DNA from: Roseibium sediminicola
GTDB taxonomy: Bacteria; Pseudomonadota; Alphaproteobacteria; Rhizobiales; Stappiaceae
DNA length: 64,000 nucleotides
Assembly (NCBI RefSeq): GCF_023156505.1
Contig: NZ_JALNMJ010000012.1
Span: forward strand, 62,001-126,000
Direction: 5' to 3'
The position numbers were made by a program, and so were the translations under genes. Below, in pieces: positions 43,791-52,071 of the stretch (position 1 is its first letter; each line of letters starts with the position of its first letter). The notes under the pieces are model-generated. The model had not been told where the DNA came from. It did no database searches and saw only the letters and a list, made by a program, of their open reading frames with translations.

Positions 43791-45488
43791 TTATTCCGGG
43801 TACCAGAGCTTGGCTTTTTCCGCGCCGCGCTCGATGATCACGTGGCTGTTGGCAAAGACGCGGTAGGTGTGGCTCCAGTCGCCGTCCGGCCACTTGATGC
43901 GCACATTCGCCCGCTCGGCGACACCAAGGCCGAAATGCAGGAACCCCATCTGGCCGGAGGCATGGCCGGCGCCGATCTGGATGTCCTTGACCCGGGTGTG
44001 ATTGCCGGTCTTGACGCTGATCTTGGCGCCGACCGCGCGGCTGTTGGGCTGGCCGGGCTGGCGCACATCGATCGCCAGGAAATTGCCGAGCGGTTTCGGA
44101 GCGGCTTCCGTGCCCCGGCCGACATTTCGGAACAGGCTGACGGGCGCCGCCCGGTTGACGACCACCAGGTCGAGAAGTCCGTCGGAATTGAAATCCGCCA
44201 GGCCCGCGCCCCGGCCGCGCCGGTCAAGACCGATCCCGGCGGGACCGCCTGCTTCGGTGAAGGTACCGCCCCATTGGCCTATCAAGAGATTGTCCGGGTC
44301 ATAGGCGGCAAAGTCCGGCATGGCTTCCACGTTGCCCTTGGCAATGAAGAGATCCCATAGCCCGTCATTGTTGACGTCCTGGAATTCCGAATGCCAGCCG
44401 GTCGACGGCTTCAGGTCCTCGCCCTTGTAGGGCCGGTGCGCGGTCACGCCGAGATCGAAGGCAATGTCCTGATAGACGGGGACGGTTTCGTCCGCCTCCA
44501 CATCGAGTTTCTGCAGTTTGGTGTCGCCCATGGACGTGAGCGCATATTCCGGGAACCCGTCGACATCGAGATCGACGGAGGCAATGCCCATGCCCCAGAT
44601 CTTCAGGTGCTGCCAGCCGTCCGACTTGCGGTAGGGCCGGGGCGGGCGTCCCGGCGGCACGGCCCAGAGCTGTTCCTCGCCGCCGCGATAATAGTGGCGG
44701 TCGTTGGAAATCCGGAGCGCGGCTTCGCCGGACCGGTTCCAGTCGGTGAACAGGATAGACAAGGTGCAATAGCCGGGCGACAGCCGGCTCGGCTCCGGAT
44801 AGGAAACGCCGCCCTCGGCGGTCTTTTCCGGCCGGAACAGGAAATTGTCGTGGCAGGTACCCCAGGGCGAGCCGGGCGCGGAGCGGTCGACATAATTGCC
44901 GAAGGCCAGGGTCGGATACTCAAGTCCGGGCTCGAAGGTCGCCGAAAAGGCAGTGGTCCATTCGCGTCCGCCGTCAAAACCGAGAGCCCGGTTGGCAACG
45001 GTGAAGCTGCAGTCGCCCTTGCCTTCCAGGAGCAGGTTCTCGCCGAGGCGCAGGATTGCCAGATCAATGACGTCGTCATTGTTGAAATCGAGCGGATAGG
45101 CCCCGAGGATCTTGTCCGCCTCCCGGTCGCCGAGGCCGGTCGCGACAGCGGTGAATTTCAGCGCGCCGCCGGTCGGACTGTCGTTGCGGAAAAGCTGCGC
45201 CGGATTCTTGCCGCCGGCCAGAAAGAGATCCGGCCGCCGGTCGCCATTGCAGTCGAGTATGGCGGCACCGCCACCGACAAAAAACTCCCAGGCCCCGTCA
45301 TAGGTATGATCGAGACCGGCAGCCTGCGCTTCCTCGACATAGGTCGGGACCGGAGCGAGGGAGGTGAGTATCTCGTCCTGTGCTGCGACTGGTGCAGTCG
45401 CAGACAGAACTAGCGCAATTGCCGAGAACGCGGACCAGGTTGTTTTCCGGGTGACGGAACCGCCTTCATGCGTCTGCACTGGTGCCAT
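43791..45488 (-). CDS. Secreted FG-GAP/VCBS repeat protein with ASPIC/UnbV domain (CRTAC-like)
   Basis: 565-residue exported protein. A signal peptide (VTRKTTWSAFSAIALVLSATAPVAAQ) is followed by several FG-GAP repeats with calcium-binding DxDxDG-type loops (LDCNGDRRPDLFLAGG; DVNNDGLWDLFIAKG; DFNSDGLLDLVVVN). The C-terminal ASPIC/UnbV domain is intact (GAKISVKTGNHTRVKDIQIGAGHASGQMGFLHFGLG). The start at 45488 has GGAG 8 bases upstream. The frame is open up to 45725, but that stretch is intergenic repeat. It is on the same strand as the di-haem peroxidase, suggesting a periplasmic pair of unknown role. Confidence 0.85.
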   Translation of the reverse strand: MAPVQTHEGGSVTRKTTWSAFSAIALVLSATAPVAAQDEILTSLAPVPTYVEEAQAAGLDHTYDGAWEFFVGGGAAILDCNGDRRPDLFLAGGKNPAQLFRNDSPTGGALKFTAVATGLGDREADKILGAYPLDFNNDDVIDLAILRLGENLLLEGKGDCSFTVANRALGFDGGREWTTAFSATFEPGLEYPTLAFGNYVDRSAPGSPWGTCHDNFLFRPEKTAEGGVSYPEPSRLSPGYCTLSILFTDWNRSGEAALRISNDRHYYRGGEEQLWAVPPGRPPRPYRKSDGWQHLKIWGMGIASVDLDVDGFPEYALTSMGDTKLQKLDVEADETVPVYQDIAFDLGVTAHRPYKGEDLKPSTGWHSEFQDVNNDGLWDLFIAKGNVEAMPDFAAYDPDNLLIGQWGGTFTEAGGPAGIGLDRRGRGAGLADFNSDGLLDLVVVNRAAPVSLFRNVGRGTEAAPKPLGNFLAIDVRQPGQPNSRAVGAKISVKTGNHTRVKDIQIGAGHASGQMGFLHFGLGVAERANVRIKWPDGDWSHTYRVFANSHVIIERGAEKAKLWYPE

Positions 45489-45517
45489 AAGGGCACTCCG
45501 GCATGCACCACACCCGG

Positions 45518-45669
45518 TGTCACCCCGGACAAGCGTAGCGCCGATCCGGGGCCTACTCGCCTGGCCGCTTGCTGAAGCGGATCGTGTTTCAACCTCGGAC
45601 AGAGCAAACCAAACCGAGTCTCTGGAAATGAGTGGGCCCCGGTTCTCCCTGCGGTCGACCGGGGTGACA
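45518..45669. repeat. Long intergenic palindrome (TGTCACCCCGG ends)
   Basis: TGTCACCCCGG (45518-45528) pairs with CCGGGGTGACA (45659-45669). A nested CCGGGGCCTACTC pairs imperfectly with GAGTGGGCCCCGG. It fills the gap between the peroxidase stop and the repeat-protein start and creates a spurious N-terminal extension of the latter frame. It could reduce read-through between the two genes. Confidence 0.75.
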
Positions 45670-45721
45670 TCGGTGTTTGTGGTGCTCTCGCCGGATGCGG
45701 CAAACGCCTTGGAAATACGGG

Positions 45722-47149
45722 TCATTCGGCGATCTCCAGGCTGCGCAGGAAGGCGATGATGGACTGGCGTTCGTTTTCGCCAAGCGCGGCATAGGCCTTG
45801 CGGCTGCCGGCCGCCTCGCCGCCATGGGCCAGGATAACCTCGTCCAGGGTGGTGAGGTCGCCGCGATGGCCGTAAGGCGCCGTGCTGCCGATGCCCCAGA
45901 GTTCCGCTGTAATGAAGACATCCCGCGCGACAAACCGTTGGGCCAGCAGTTCATTGCCGAAAGTGTCATTCTTCGCGTCGGCGATCTTGTGGCGTTTCAG
46001 GTCGCCGAACAGCGGCACCAGAACACGACCCTCCGCGTCCCTCGGCAGGGCCTTGACCCAGTCCAGCGTGCCGAGATCGTAGCTGAGCGGCATTCCGACA
46101 TCGCTCTGGCGCAAGGTACCGGCGGTATCAAAAGGGCCGGGATCCTGAAAGGTCAGGCTTTCCAGCGGCAGCGCCGGGATGTGACAGGAGGCGCAGCCGA
46201 TCTCGCCGAAGAGCGTTTCCCCTTCCTTTGCCGCGGTCTGCCAGATGTCCGGAAGGTCCTGTTTGCGGGTCGGCGCGGCCAGAGTTGCCTGCCAGGCCAC
46301 CAGGGCGGAAATCTGACCGGGAGACAATTCGTCCGTATGGCCGTCGCCGTCGAAGTCGTCCGAACCGGTCCAGTCCGCGCCGAAGCGTTCGCTCGCCTGC
46401 ATGCCGTGATGGTCGTTCATGGCATTCACCGTGAACTGGCGCAGCGAGGTAAAGACGCCCTTCTGGCTGAACGGGCGCAGGGTCAGGTCATCGTCGATGC
46501 CCTCGATCCCCGAAACATCCAGCGTGCCGTCCGGCCCGGCCGTCAGCGTTCCGAAGGCAACGCCCTTGGTTTCAAGGGCAACCGTTTCCGGCTGACCGCT
46601 TGCGCGCGCCTTCGTCAACACCGCCTGCCGTTGAGACCGCAAGTCGGCGGTCATTTCGCGGGCGAGCAGCTCGATCAGGCCGGCACCCTGGATGGCGTTG
46701 GTGTTGCGTTCGTTGGAAAATTGCGGGTCGATCGTGTCGAAGTCTGCGCTTTCGAAACCTTCCGAGACGAACACGTTGGCGGTGAAGGCGCCGGCGCCGC
46801 CCGTGACCGGCTCGTTGTGGCAGGAGGCGCAGGCATTGGCATCCATGCCGGCAAGGCGCTGGAACGCCAGATGGGATTTCCGGCGCACCTTGGTCGGCAC
46901 GATAGCCCCGGTCGCATCCGGACGTCCTGCGCCGTCCAGCGTCGTGAACTTGGCCTTGAACAGTTTTTCGCCGAGCGGCTGCAGCACCGCGATCGGATCT
47001 TCTTCGGAGGCCGCAAGGGCGTCGAGGTCGACATCCTCTGTCAGGGCCCGTTCGCTCCAGGGCGGCAGATCAGAATCGGCAAGGACTGCCTGGGGCAGCA
47101 GGAGCATCAACGCCAGTCCCGAGGCGGAAAGGCCGATAGGGCGGATCAT
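45722..47149 (-). CDS. Di-haem c-type oxidoreductase/peroxidase (DHOR family)
   Basis: 475-residue periplasmic di-haem protein. The signal peptide is MIRPIGLSASGLALMLLLPQAVLA. Haem motifs are CASCH at residues 107-111 and a second CASCH (EIGCASCHIPALP) near residue 345. Conserved blocks NAMNDHHGMQA, ELWGIGSTAPYGHRG and the LSPGQISALVAWQATL stretch fit the di-haem oxidoreductase family related to MauG/CcpA. The start ATG overlaps the stop of the ROK regulator (ATGA), so it is co-transcribed with xylR. The same frame stays open far upstream to 49711, across the regulator and xylF in antisense, which is not coding. Confidence 0.88.
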   Translation of the reverse strand: MIRPIGLSASGLALMLLLPQAVLADSDLPPWSERALTEDVDLDALAASEEDPIAVLQPLGEKLFKAKFTTLDGAGRPDATGAIVPTKVRRKSHLAFQRLAGMDANACASCHNEPVTGGAGAFTANVFVSEGFESADFDTIDPQFSNERNTNAIQGAGLIELLAREMTADLRSQRQAVLTKARASGQPETVALETKGVAFGTLTAGPDGTLDVSGIEGIDDDLTLRPFSQKGVFTSLRQFTVNAMNDHHGMQASERFGADWTGSDDFDGDGHTDELSPGQISALVAWQATLAAPTRKQDLPDIWQTAAKEGETLFGEIGCASCHIPALPLESLTFQDPGPFDTAGTLRQSDVGMPLSYDLGTLDWVKALPRDAEGRVLVPLFGDLKRHKIADAKNDTFGNELLAQRFVARDVFITAELWGIGSTAPYGHRGDLTTLDEVILAHGGEAAGSRKAYAALGENERQSIIAFLRSLEIAE

Positions 47150-48405
47150 GCGATCAACTCCTTGCTGTCGGGCCGGGCGGAGCCCTTGGCGGACGCGCTT
47201 CCGAGAAAGTCCTTGTCCAGCCGTTCCATCGACTGGGCGATCAGGCCACTGCGGATGAAATCCTCGTTCCAGGGCATGACGTCGAGCGAGAAATTGTTCC
47301 TGAGATCGGCGACCAGAGCCTCTTCGAGGCCTTCCCACATGCCCTTTTCCATGAAGGCAAAGGCACGCATGGCCGCGCCGGTCAGGACGACCCGTTTCGG
47401 GTCGATCATCGCGATCACCCGGGCAAGACCGTAGCCGAGCACCCGGCCGGCCTCGTGAAAGGCCTTGCAGGCATCGCTGTCGCCGGACCCGGCCAGTTCG
47501 ATCAGCCGGGCGAGCCCGCTGACCCCGGCGCGGATCGTGATCGGGTCGGTGTCCTCCGGCAGGTGGGAGGCCGCGCGGACCAGGGCATAGTCGGAAAGAT
47601 AGGCTTCCAGGCAGCCCTTCTTGCCGCAGCGGCAAAGCGCGCCGCCGGGCACATGATTGGCATGACCGAATTCGGCCGCCGTGCCGCTTGCCCCGGAAAA
47701 CAGCTGGTTGTTGAGATAAAGCCCCATGCCGACACCGTAATCGAGCATGATCACCGCGAAGGTGCCGCTGTAGCGGTTCGGATCCGACCAGTGCAGCGCT
47801 TCGGTGATCATGTTGGTGTCGTTGGAGATGTAGCACTCGGCGCCGAAGGCATCGTGCAGCGGCCCGACGATCGGGATCTTGCGGCCCGCGAAGGCCGGGC
47901 TCCAGGCGACCATCCCGGTTTCGGTCTCGACCACGCCCTGCGCGGCGACGCCGATTTCCCGGACCCGGTTGGTGCCTATGCCGGCTTCCTGCAGGAACTG
48001 CCGGATCGCCGTGACCAGCGCATCTGGGAAGCTGTCCGCGTCGGCGGTCGCGGTGTCGAAGCGCGTTCGGATCTCCCTGACGACCTCGCCGGCGAAATCG
48101 ACCAGCGACAGGTCGATCGTGTTGACGGCGAGGCGCACGCCGATCGTGTAGACCGCTTCCGGATTGAGCTTCAGGAGCGTGCGTGGCCGGCCGCGTGCCA
48201 GCGGCGCTTTCGGCTCCTCGCTCTCCAGGGACAGGATCAGTCCCTGGTCCAGCAGATCGGAGGTGATCGCCGTCACGGTTGCAGGGGACAGGCGTGTCAT
48301 CTGACCGAGATCGATCCGAGCCATCGGACCGTTCCGGCGCAGGGCCTGTAGAACAATACTTCTGTTTTGCCGCCGGATCTGATCCCGGTCCGCCTTGCGA
48401 GTCAT
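47146..48405 (-). CDS. xylR: ROK-family transcriptional repressor of xylose genes
   Basis: 419-residue NagC/XylR-type regulator. The N-terminal winged HTH is RRQNRSIVLQALRRNGPMARIDLGQMTRLSPATVTAITSDLL. The sugar-kinase-like domain carries the zinc motif CRCGKKGCLEAYL and the EFGH block (AAEFGHANHVPGG). It is divergent from xylF, so it is the probable repressor of the xylose operon (cf. XylR of Bacillus). It overlaps the di-haem peroxidase gene downstream by 4 bp, so the peroxidase may be expressed with the regulator and be autoregulated by xylose. Confidence 0.9.
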   Translation of the reverse strand: MTRKADRDQIRRQNRSIVLQALRRNGPMARIDLGQMTRLSPATVTAITSDLLDQGLILSLESEEPKAPLARGRPRTLLKLNPEAVYTIGVRLAVNTIDLSLVDFAGEVVREIRTRFDTATADADSFPDALVTAIRQFLQEAGIGTNRVREIGVAAQGVVETETGMVAWSPAFAGRKIPIVGPLHDAFGAECYISNDTNMITEALHWSDPNRYSGTFAVIMLDYGVGMGLYLNNQLFSGASGTAAEFGHANHVPGGALCRCGKKGCLEAYLSDYALVRAASHLPEDTDPITIRAGVSGLARLIELAGSGDSDACKAFHEAGRVLGYGLARVIAMIDPKRVVLTGAAMRAFAFMEKGMWEGLEEALVADLRNNFSLDVMPWNEDFIRSGLIAQSMERLDKDFLGSASAKGSARPDSKELIA

Positions 48406-48673
48406 GTGCGCTCAGCTCTTCCCACGGTGTTTCCTCTGCCCCGGGTTTTTCCCGGTTTTCCGCCCTTCTTCGGGATTTTTCAAGCCCGCGGAGCGAAGTT
48501 TTGCAAAACCATGTTGACAGGAGCTGCGCTTTCCTGCAACTTTTTTTCGGACACCAAAAAAAATAACAATAAGGTTGTCCTATCTGAAAGCGCCTCGACA
48601 AGGCGCTTCGAAACAGACGCATTTTCGGTGCAGCCGTTCGACGTGGACTGCACCAACTGGAGGAAACATCGCA
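48406..48673. promoter_or_regulatory. xylR-xylF divergent promoter region
   Basis: Contains the palindrome TTTTGCAAAA (48499-48508), a near-symmetric A/T-run segment around 48541-48562, and a leader hairpin AAGCGCCT-CGACA-AGGCGCTT (48588-48608) upstream of the xylF ribosome site. Any of the first two could be the ROK operator. The hairpin could be part of an attenuator or mRNA 5' stem. Assignments are positional only. Confidence 0.5.
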
Positions 48674-49705
48674 ATGCGTAAAATCACCACTTTGCTGGCG
48701 GGCGCCCTGCTGTCCGCAACCGCTCTGAACCTCGCTCATGCTGAAGATGTCGTTGTCGGCGTCAGCTGGTCGAACTTCCAGGAAGAACGCTGGAAGACCG
48801 ACGAAGCCGCCATCAAGGGCGCTCTGGAAGCCGCCGGCGCGAAATACATTTCCGCCGATGCGCAGAGCTCTTCCGCTAAGCAGCTTTCCGACGTGGAAGC
48901 CCTGATCGCGCAGGGCGCGACCGCTCTGATCATCCTGGCTCAGGACGCACAGGCCATCGGTCCGGCTGTACAGGCCGCTGCTGACGAAGGCATCCCGGTT
49001 GTCGGCTACGACCGTCTGATCGACGACCCGCGCGCCTTCTACCTGACCTTCGACAACGTCGAAGTCGGCCGCATGCAGGCTCGTGAAGTGCTGAAAGCTG
49101 CCCCGAAGGGCAATTACGTCATGATCAAGGGCTCCCCGACCGACCCGAACGCGGACTTCCTCCGCGGCGGCCAGCAGGAAGTCCTGCAGGCGGCAATCGA
49201 CGCCGGTGACATCAAGATAGTGGGCGAAGCCTATACCGATGGCTGGCTGCCGGCGAACGCGCAGCGCAACATGGAACAGATCCTGACGGCCAACGACAAC
49301 AAGGTTGACGCCGTGGTCGCGTCCAACGACGGCACCGCCGGCGGTGTTGTTGCCGCTCTGACCGCTCAGGGCATGGACGGCATTCCGGTTTCCGGCCAGG
49401 ACGGCGACCATGCCGCTCTGAACCGCGTCGCCAAGGGCACCCAGACCGTGTCCGTCTGGAAAGACGCCCGTGAACTCGGCAAGGCTGCCGGTGAAATCGC
49501 CGTTGCACTCGGCGGTGGCGCCGAGCTCTCCGACGTTGAAGGTTCCGCGGCCTGGACCTCGCCGTCCGGTACCGAACTGACCGCCAAGTTCCTGGCGCCG
49601 CTGCCGGTCACCAAGGACAACCTGACCGCTGTCGTCGACGCGGGCTGGATCTCTCAGGCAGACCTCTGCCAGGGCGTCGAAAACGGTCCGGCACCCTGTA
49701 ACTAA
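48674..49705 (+). CDS. xylF: D-xylose ABC transporter substrate-binding protein
   Basis: 343-residue periplasmic binding protein of the CUT2 family. Signal peptide MRKITTLLAGALLSATALNLAHA, mature EDVVVGVSWSNFQEERWKTDEAAIKGALEAAGAKYI. The blocks PVVGYDRLIDDPRAFYLTFDNVEVGRMQA and DAVVASNDGTAGGVVAAL are those of XylF. Start supported by GGAGGAAA. A GC-rich hairpin follows its stop, consistent with higher expression of the binding protein than of permease and ATPase. Confidence 0.95.
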   Translation: MRKITTLLAGALLSATALNLAHAEDVVVGVSWSNFQEERWKTDEAAIKGALEAAGAKYISADAQSSSAKQLSDVEALIAQGATALIILAQDAQAIGPAVQAAADEGIPVVGYDRLIDDPRAFYLTFDNVEVGRMQAREVLKAAPKGNYVMIKGSPTDPNADFLRGGQQEVLQAAIDAGDIKIVGEAYTDGWLPANAQRNMEQILTANDNKVDAVVASNDGTAGGVVAALTAQGMDGIPVSGQDGDHAALNRVAKGTQTVSVWKDARELGKAAGEIAVALGGGAELSDVEGSAAWTSPSGTELTAKFLAPLPVTKDNLTAVVDAGWISQADLCQGVENGPAPCN

Positions 49706-49725
49706 TAACAATACGCGATAAGCGC

Positions 49726-49754
49726 GGCCCCGGTTACTGTTAACCGGGGCCTTT
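49726..49754 (+). terminator. Attenuator-type hairpin after xylF
   Basis: GGCCCCGGTTA-CTGT-TAACCGGGGCC-TTT: an 11-bp perfect stem, four-base loop and short T-run, 20 bp after the xylF stop and before xylH. Probably gives partial termination. Confidence 0.75.
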
Positions 49755-49842
49755 AAACAGGGACCGCTTGCTGAAGAAGCCGTTCCCCGGGATGGGCCAC
49801 CCGATGCGAAAGCATGATGGTCTCCAAGCAGGAGTGACCTCT

Positions 49843-51132
49843 ATGTCCGATACCGCTCTGTCCGGCCAAAAAGGCCCGACAGCACGAAACATGTTTGCCG
49901 CGTTGCAGCTCGATACCCGGCTATTGGGCATGATCGGGGCGTTTGTTGTTCTGTGTCTGGTGTTCAACTTTTTCACCGATTTCCGCTTCCTGACACCGCG
50001 CAACATCTTCAATCTGACGATCCAGACCGTCTCCGTGGCCATCATGGCGACCGGCATGGTCTTCGTCATTGTCACCCGTCATATCGACCTCTCCGTCGGC
50101 TCGGTACTGGCCACCGTCGCGGCGATCATGGCTGTCGTCCAGACCGATGTCCTGCCGGGCATTCTCGGCCTCGGCCATCCCGCGATCTGGATCCTGGCCA
50201 TTCTCGCCGGCATGGCCGTCGGCATTGCCATCGGCGCCTTCCAAGGCTGGATGATCGGCTATCTCGGCATCCCGGCCTTCATCGTCACGCTCGGCGGCTT
50301 GCTTGTCTGGCGGAACGTTGCCTGGTTCATCACCTCCGGCCAGACCATCGGTCCGCTCGACGAGACCTTCACCATGATCGGTGGCATCGGCGGCACCATG
50401 GGCGAAACCGGGTCCTGGATCTTCGGCATCCTAGCGGTTGCCGCAGCTCTCTGGCTGCAGGTGGCGTCACGCCGGCGCAAGTCGTCGCATGGCTTTCCAG
50501 TGAAACCGGCCTGGGCCGAAGTCACTATGGGTGTGACCACCTCGATTGCCATTCTCGGCTTTGTCTGGATCCTGAATTCCTATGACATTCCGAAAGCCCG
50601 TCTGAAGCGTATTTTCGAGGCCTCCGGGGACACCCTGCCGGACGGCTTGACCATGGGCTACGGCATTCCCTATTCGGTTCTGCTCCTGATCGTGGTTGCC
50701 GTGGTCATGACCGTGGTGGCGCAGCGCACGCGCCTCGGCCGCTACATCTTTGCAACCGGCGGCAATCCGGATGCTGCCGAACTGTCGGGCATCAACACCC
50801 GCTTTCTGACCGTGAAGGTGTTCGCCATAATGGGTGCGCTCAGCGGATTGGCGGCGGCCGTTGCCGCGGCACGTCTCGGCTTCTCGACCAACGACATCGG
50901 CACGCTCGACGAACTGCGCGTCATCGCGGCCGCGGTGATTGGCGGCACGGCGCTCGCCGGCGGTGTCGGCACGATCTACGGCGCCATTCTCGGGGCCCTG
51001 ATCATGCAGTCCTTGCAGTCGGGCATGGCCATGGTCGGCGTTGACGCGCCGCTTCAGAACATCGTTGTCGGCACCGTGCTGGTTCTCGCCGTGCTGGTCG
51101 ACATCATCTATCGCAAGCGCACGGGAGACTAA
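49843..51132 (+). CDS. xylH: D-xylose ABC transporter permease
   Basis: 429-residue CUT2-type permease with about ten hydrophobic segments. Typical motifs: LTIQTVSVAIMATGMVFVIVTRHIDLSVGSV, FATGGNPDAAELSGI and AAAVIGGTALAGGVGTIYGA. Start at 49843 uses CAGGAG about 9 bases upstream; an in-frame ATG at 49768 adds 25 polar residues and is not supported. Only one permease gene is present, consistent with CUT2 homodimers. Followed by xylG after 3 bp. Confidence 0.94.
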   Translation: MSDTALSGQKGPTARNMFAALQLDTRLLGMIGAFVVLCLVFNFFTDFRFLTPRNIFNLTIQTVSVAIMATGMVFVIVTRHIDLSVGSVLATVAAIMAVVQTDVLPGILGLGHPAIWILAILAGMAVGIAIGAFQGWMIGYLGIPAFIVTLGGLLVWRNVAWFITSGQTIGPLDETFTMIGGIGGTMGETGSWIFGILAVAAALWLQVASRRRKSSHGFPVKPAWAEVTMGVTTSIAILGFVWILNSYDIPKARLKRIFEASGDTLPDGLTMGYGIPYSVLLLIVVAVVMTVVAQRTRLGRYIFATGGNPDAAELSGINTRFLTVKVFAIMGALSGLAAAVAAARLGFSTNDIGTLDELRVIAAAVIGGTALAGGVGTIYGAILGALIMQSLQSGMAMVGVDAPLQNIVVGTVLVLAVLVDIIYRKRTGD

Positions 51133-51135
51133 GAC

Positions 51136-51924
51136 ATGGACGCGCCTCTCGTAGAAATGAAAGACATGTGCATCTCCTTTGGTGGGGTGCGCGCCGTGGA
51201 TCACGTCACGGTCGATCTTTATCCCGGTGAAGTGGTCGGATTGCTCGGCCACAACGGCGCCGGCAAGTCGACCCTGATCAAGATCCTCTCCGGGGCCTAC
51301 AAGGCCGACAGCGGCGAAATCCGCATCAACGGCAAGGAAGTCCACATCCACTCGCCGCGCGACGCGCGGGCGCAGAACATCGAGACTATCTACCAGACGC
51401 TCGCGCTGGCGGACAATCTCGATGCCGCGTCCAACCTGTTTCTCGGCCGTGAACTGACCTCGCCGCTCGGCTTTGTCGACGACGACGCCATGGAAGCGGA
51501 AACCCGCAAGATCATGGGCCGGCTCAACCCGAACTTCAAAAAGTTCCATGCGCCGGTGAAAGCCCTGTCGGGCGGTCAGCGCCAGTCGGTGGCGATCGCC
51601 CGGGCGGTCTATTTCAATGCCAAGATCCTGATCATGGATGAGCCGACGGCGGCCCTCGGGGTCCACGAGACCCAGATGGTGGCCGAGCTGATCCAGGAGC
51701 TTAAGAAACAGGGCCTCGGCATCTTCCTGATCAGCCACGACATCCACGATGTCTTCCAGCTGTGCGACCGGATTGCCGTGATGAAAAACGGCCAGCTGGT
51801 CGGCACCGCCAAGACCACCGATGTCACCGACGACGATGTGCTCGGCATGATCATCCTGGGCAAATGCCCGGATGGGGCGATCCCGGGACCGGGTGCTCTT
51901 GTCGACGACAGCGTGGTCGGCTAA
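51136..51924 (+). CDS. xylG: Xylose ABC transporter ATPase
   Basis: 262-residue single-domain CUT2-type ATPase. Walker [11 protein letters not shown], signature [15 protein letters not shown], Walker [13 protein letters not shown], switch [12 protein letters not shown]. Typical E. coli XylG has two ABC domains of about 500 residues. This one has just one domain, as in many alphaproteobacterial xylose/fructose (FrcA-like) systems. GGAG lies 8 bases before ATG. Confidence 0.93.
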   Translation: MDAPLVEMKDMCISFGGVRAVDHVTVDLYPGEVVGLLGHNGAGKSTLIKILSGAYKADSGEIRINGKEVHIHSPRDARAQNIETIYQTLALADNLDAASNLFLGRELTSPLGFVDDDAMEAETRKIMGRLNPNFKKFHAPVKALSGGQRQSVAIARAVYFNAKILIMDEPTAALGVHETQMVAELIQELKKQGLGIFLISHDIHDVFQLCDRIAVMKNGQLVGTAKTTDVTDDDVLGMIILGKCPDGAIPGPGALVDDSVVG

Positions 51925-51935
51925 ACCAACGCGGC

Positions 51936-51962
51936 CTGCGGGTTTTGACCCGCGGGTCTTTG
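51936..51962 (+). terminator. Possible terminator after xylG
   Basis: CCTGCGGGT-TTTG-ACCCGCGGG followed by TCTTT. A weak T-run makes partial termination likely; xylB still follows on the same strand 110 bp later. The remaining 51963-52071 holds no other feature I recognise except the xylB ribosome site. Confidence 0.45.
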
Positions 51963-52071
51963 CACCGGTGTCAGGGGCTGACTCCTGAGGCAAGACGGTG
52001 CGAAGATCCCTGCCGATCCCCCGGAAACGGGCTTCGGCATTCTTTTTGATTCATTTTGAGGAACGCACCTC

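Noticed and set aside
48541-48562. T-run and A-run flanking CGGACACC before xylF, as a terminator or operator
   Set aside because: The runs are homopolymeric and give only an A/T stem. I could not distinguish it from an AT-rich promoter element, so it is only mentioned in the promoter region.
45722-49711. A continuous 1329-codon minus-strand frame
   Set aside because: Only its 3' part (45722-47149) is a gene. The rest is antisense to xylF and in another frame of the ROK regulator; composition is not protein-like and the di-haem gene has its own signal peptide and start.
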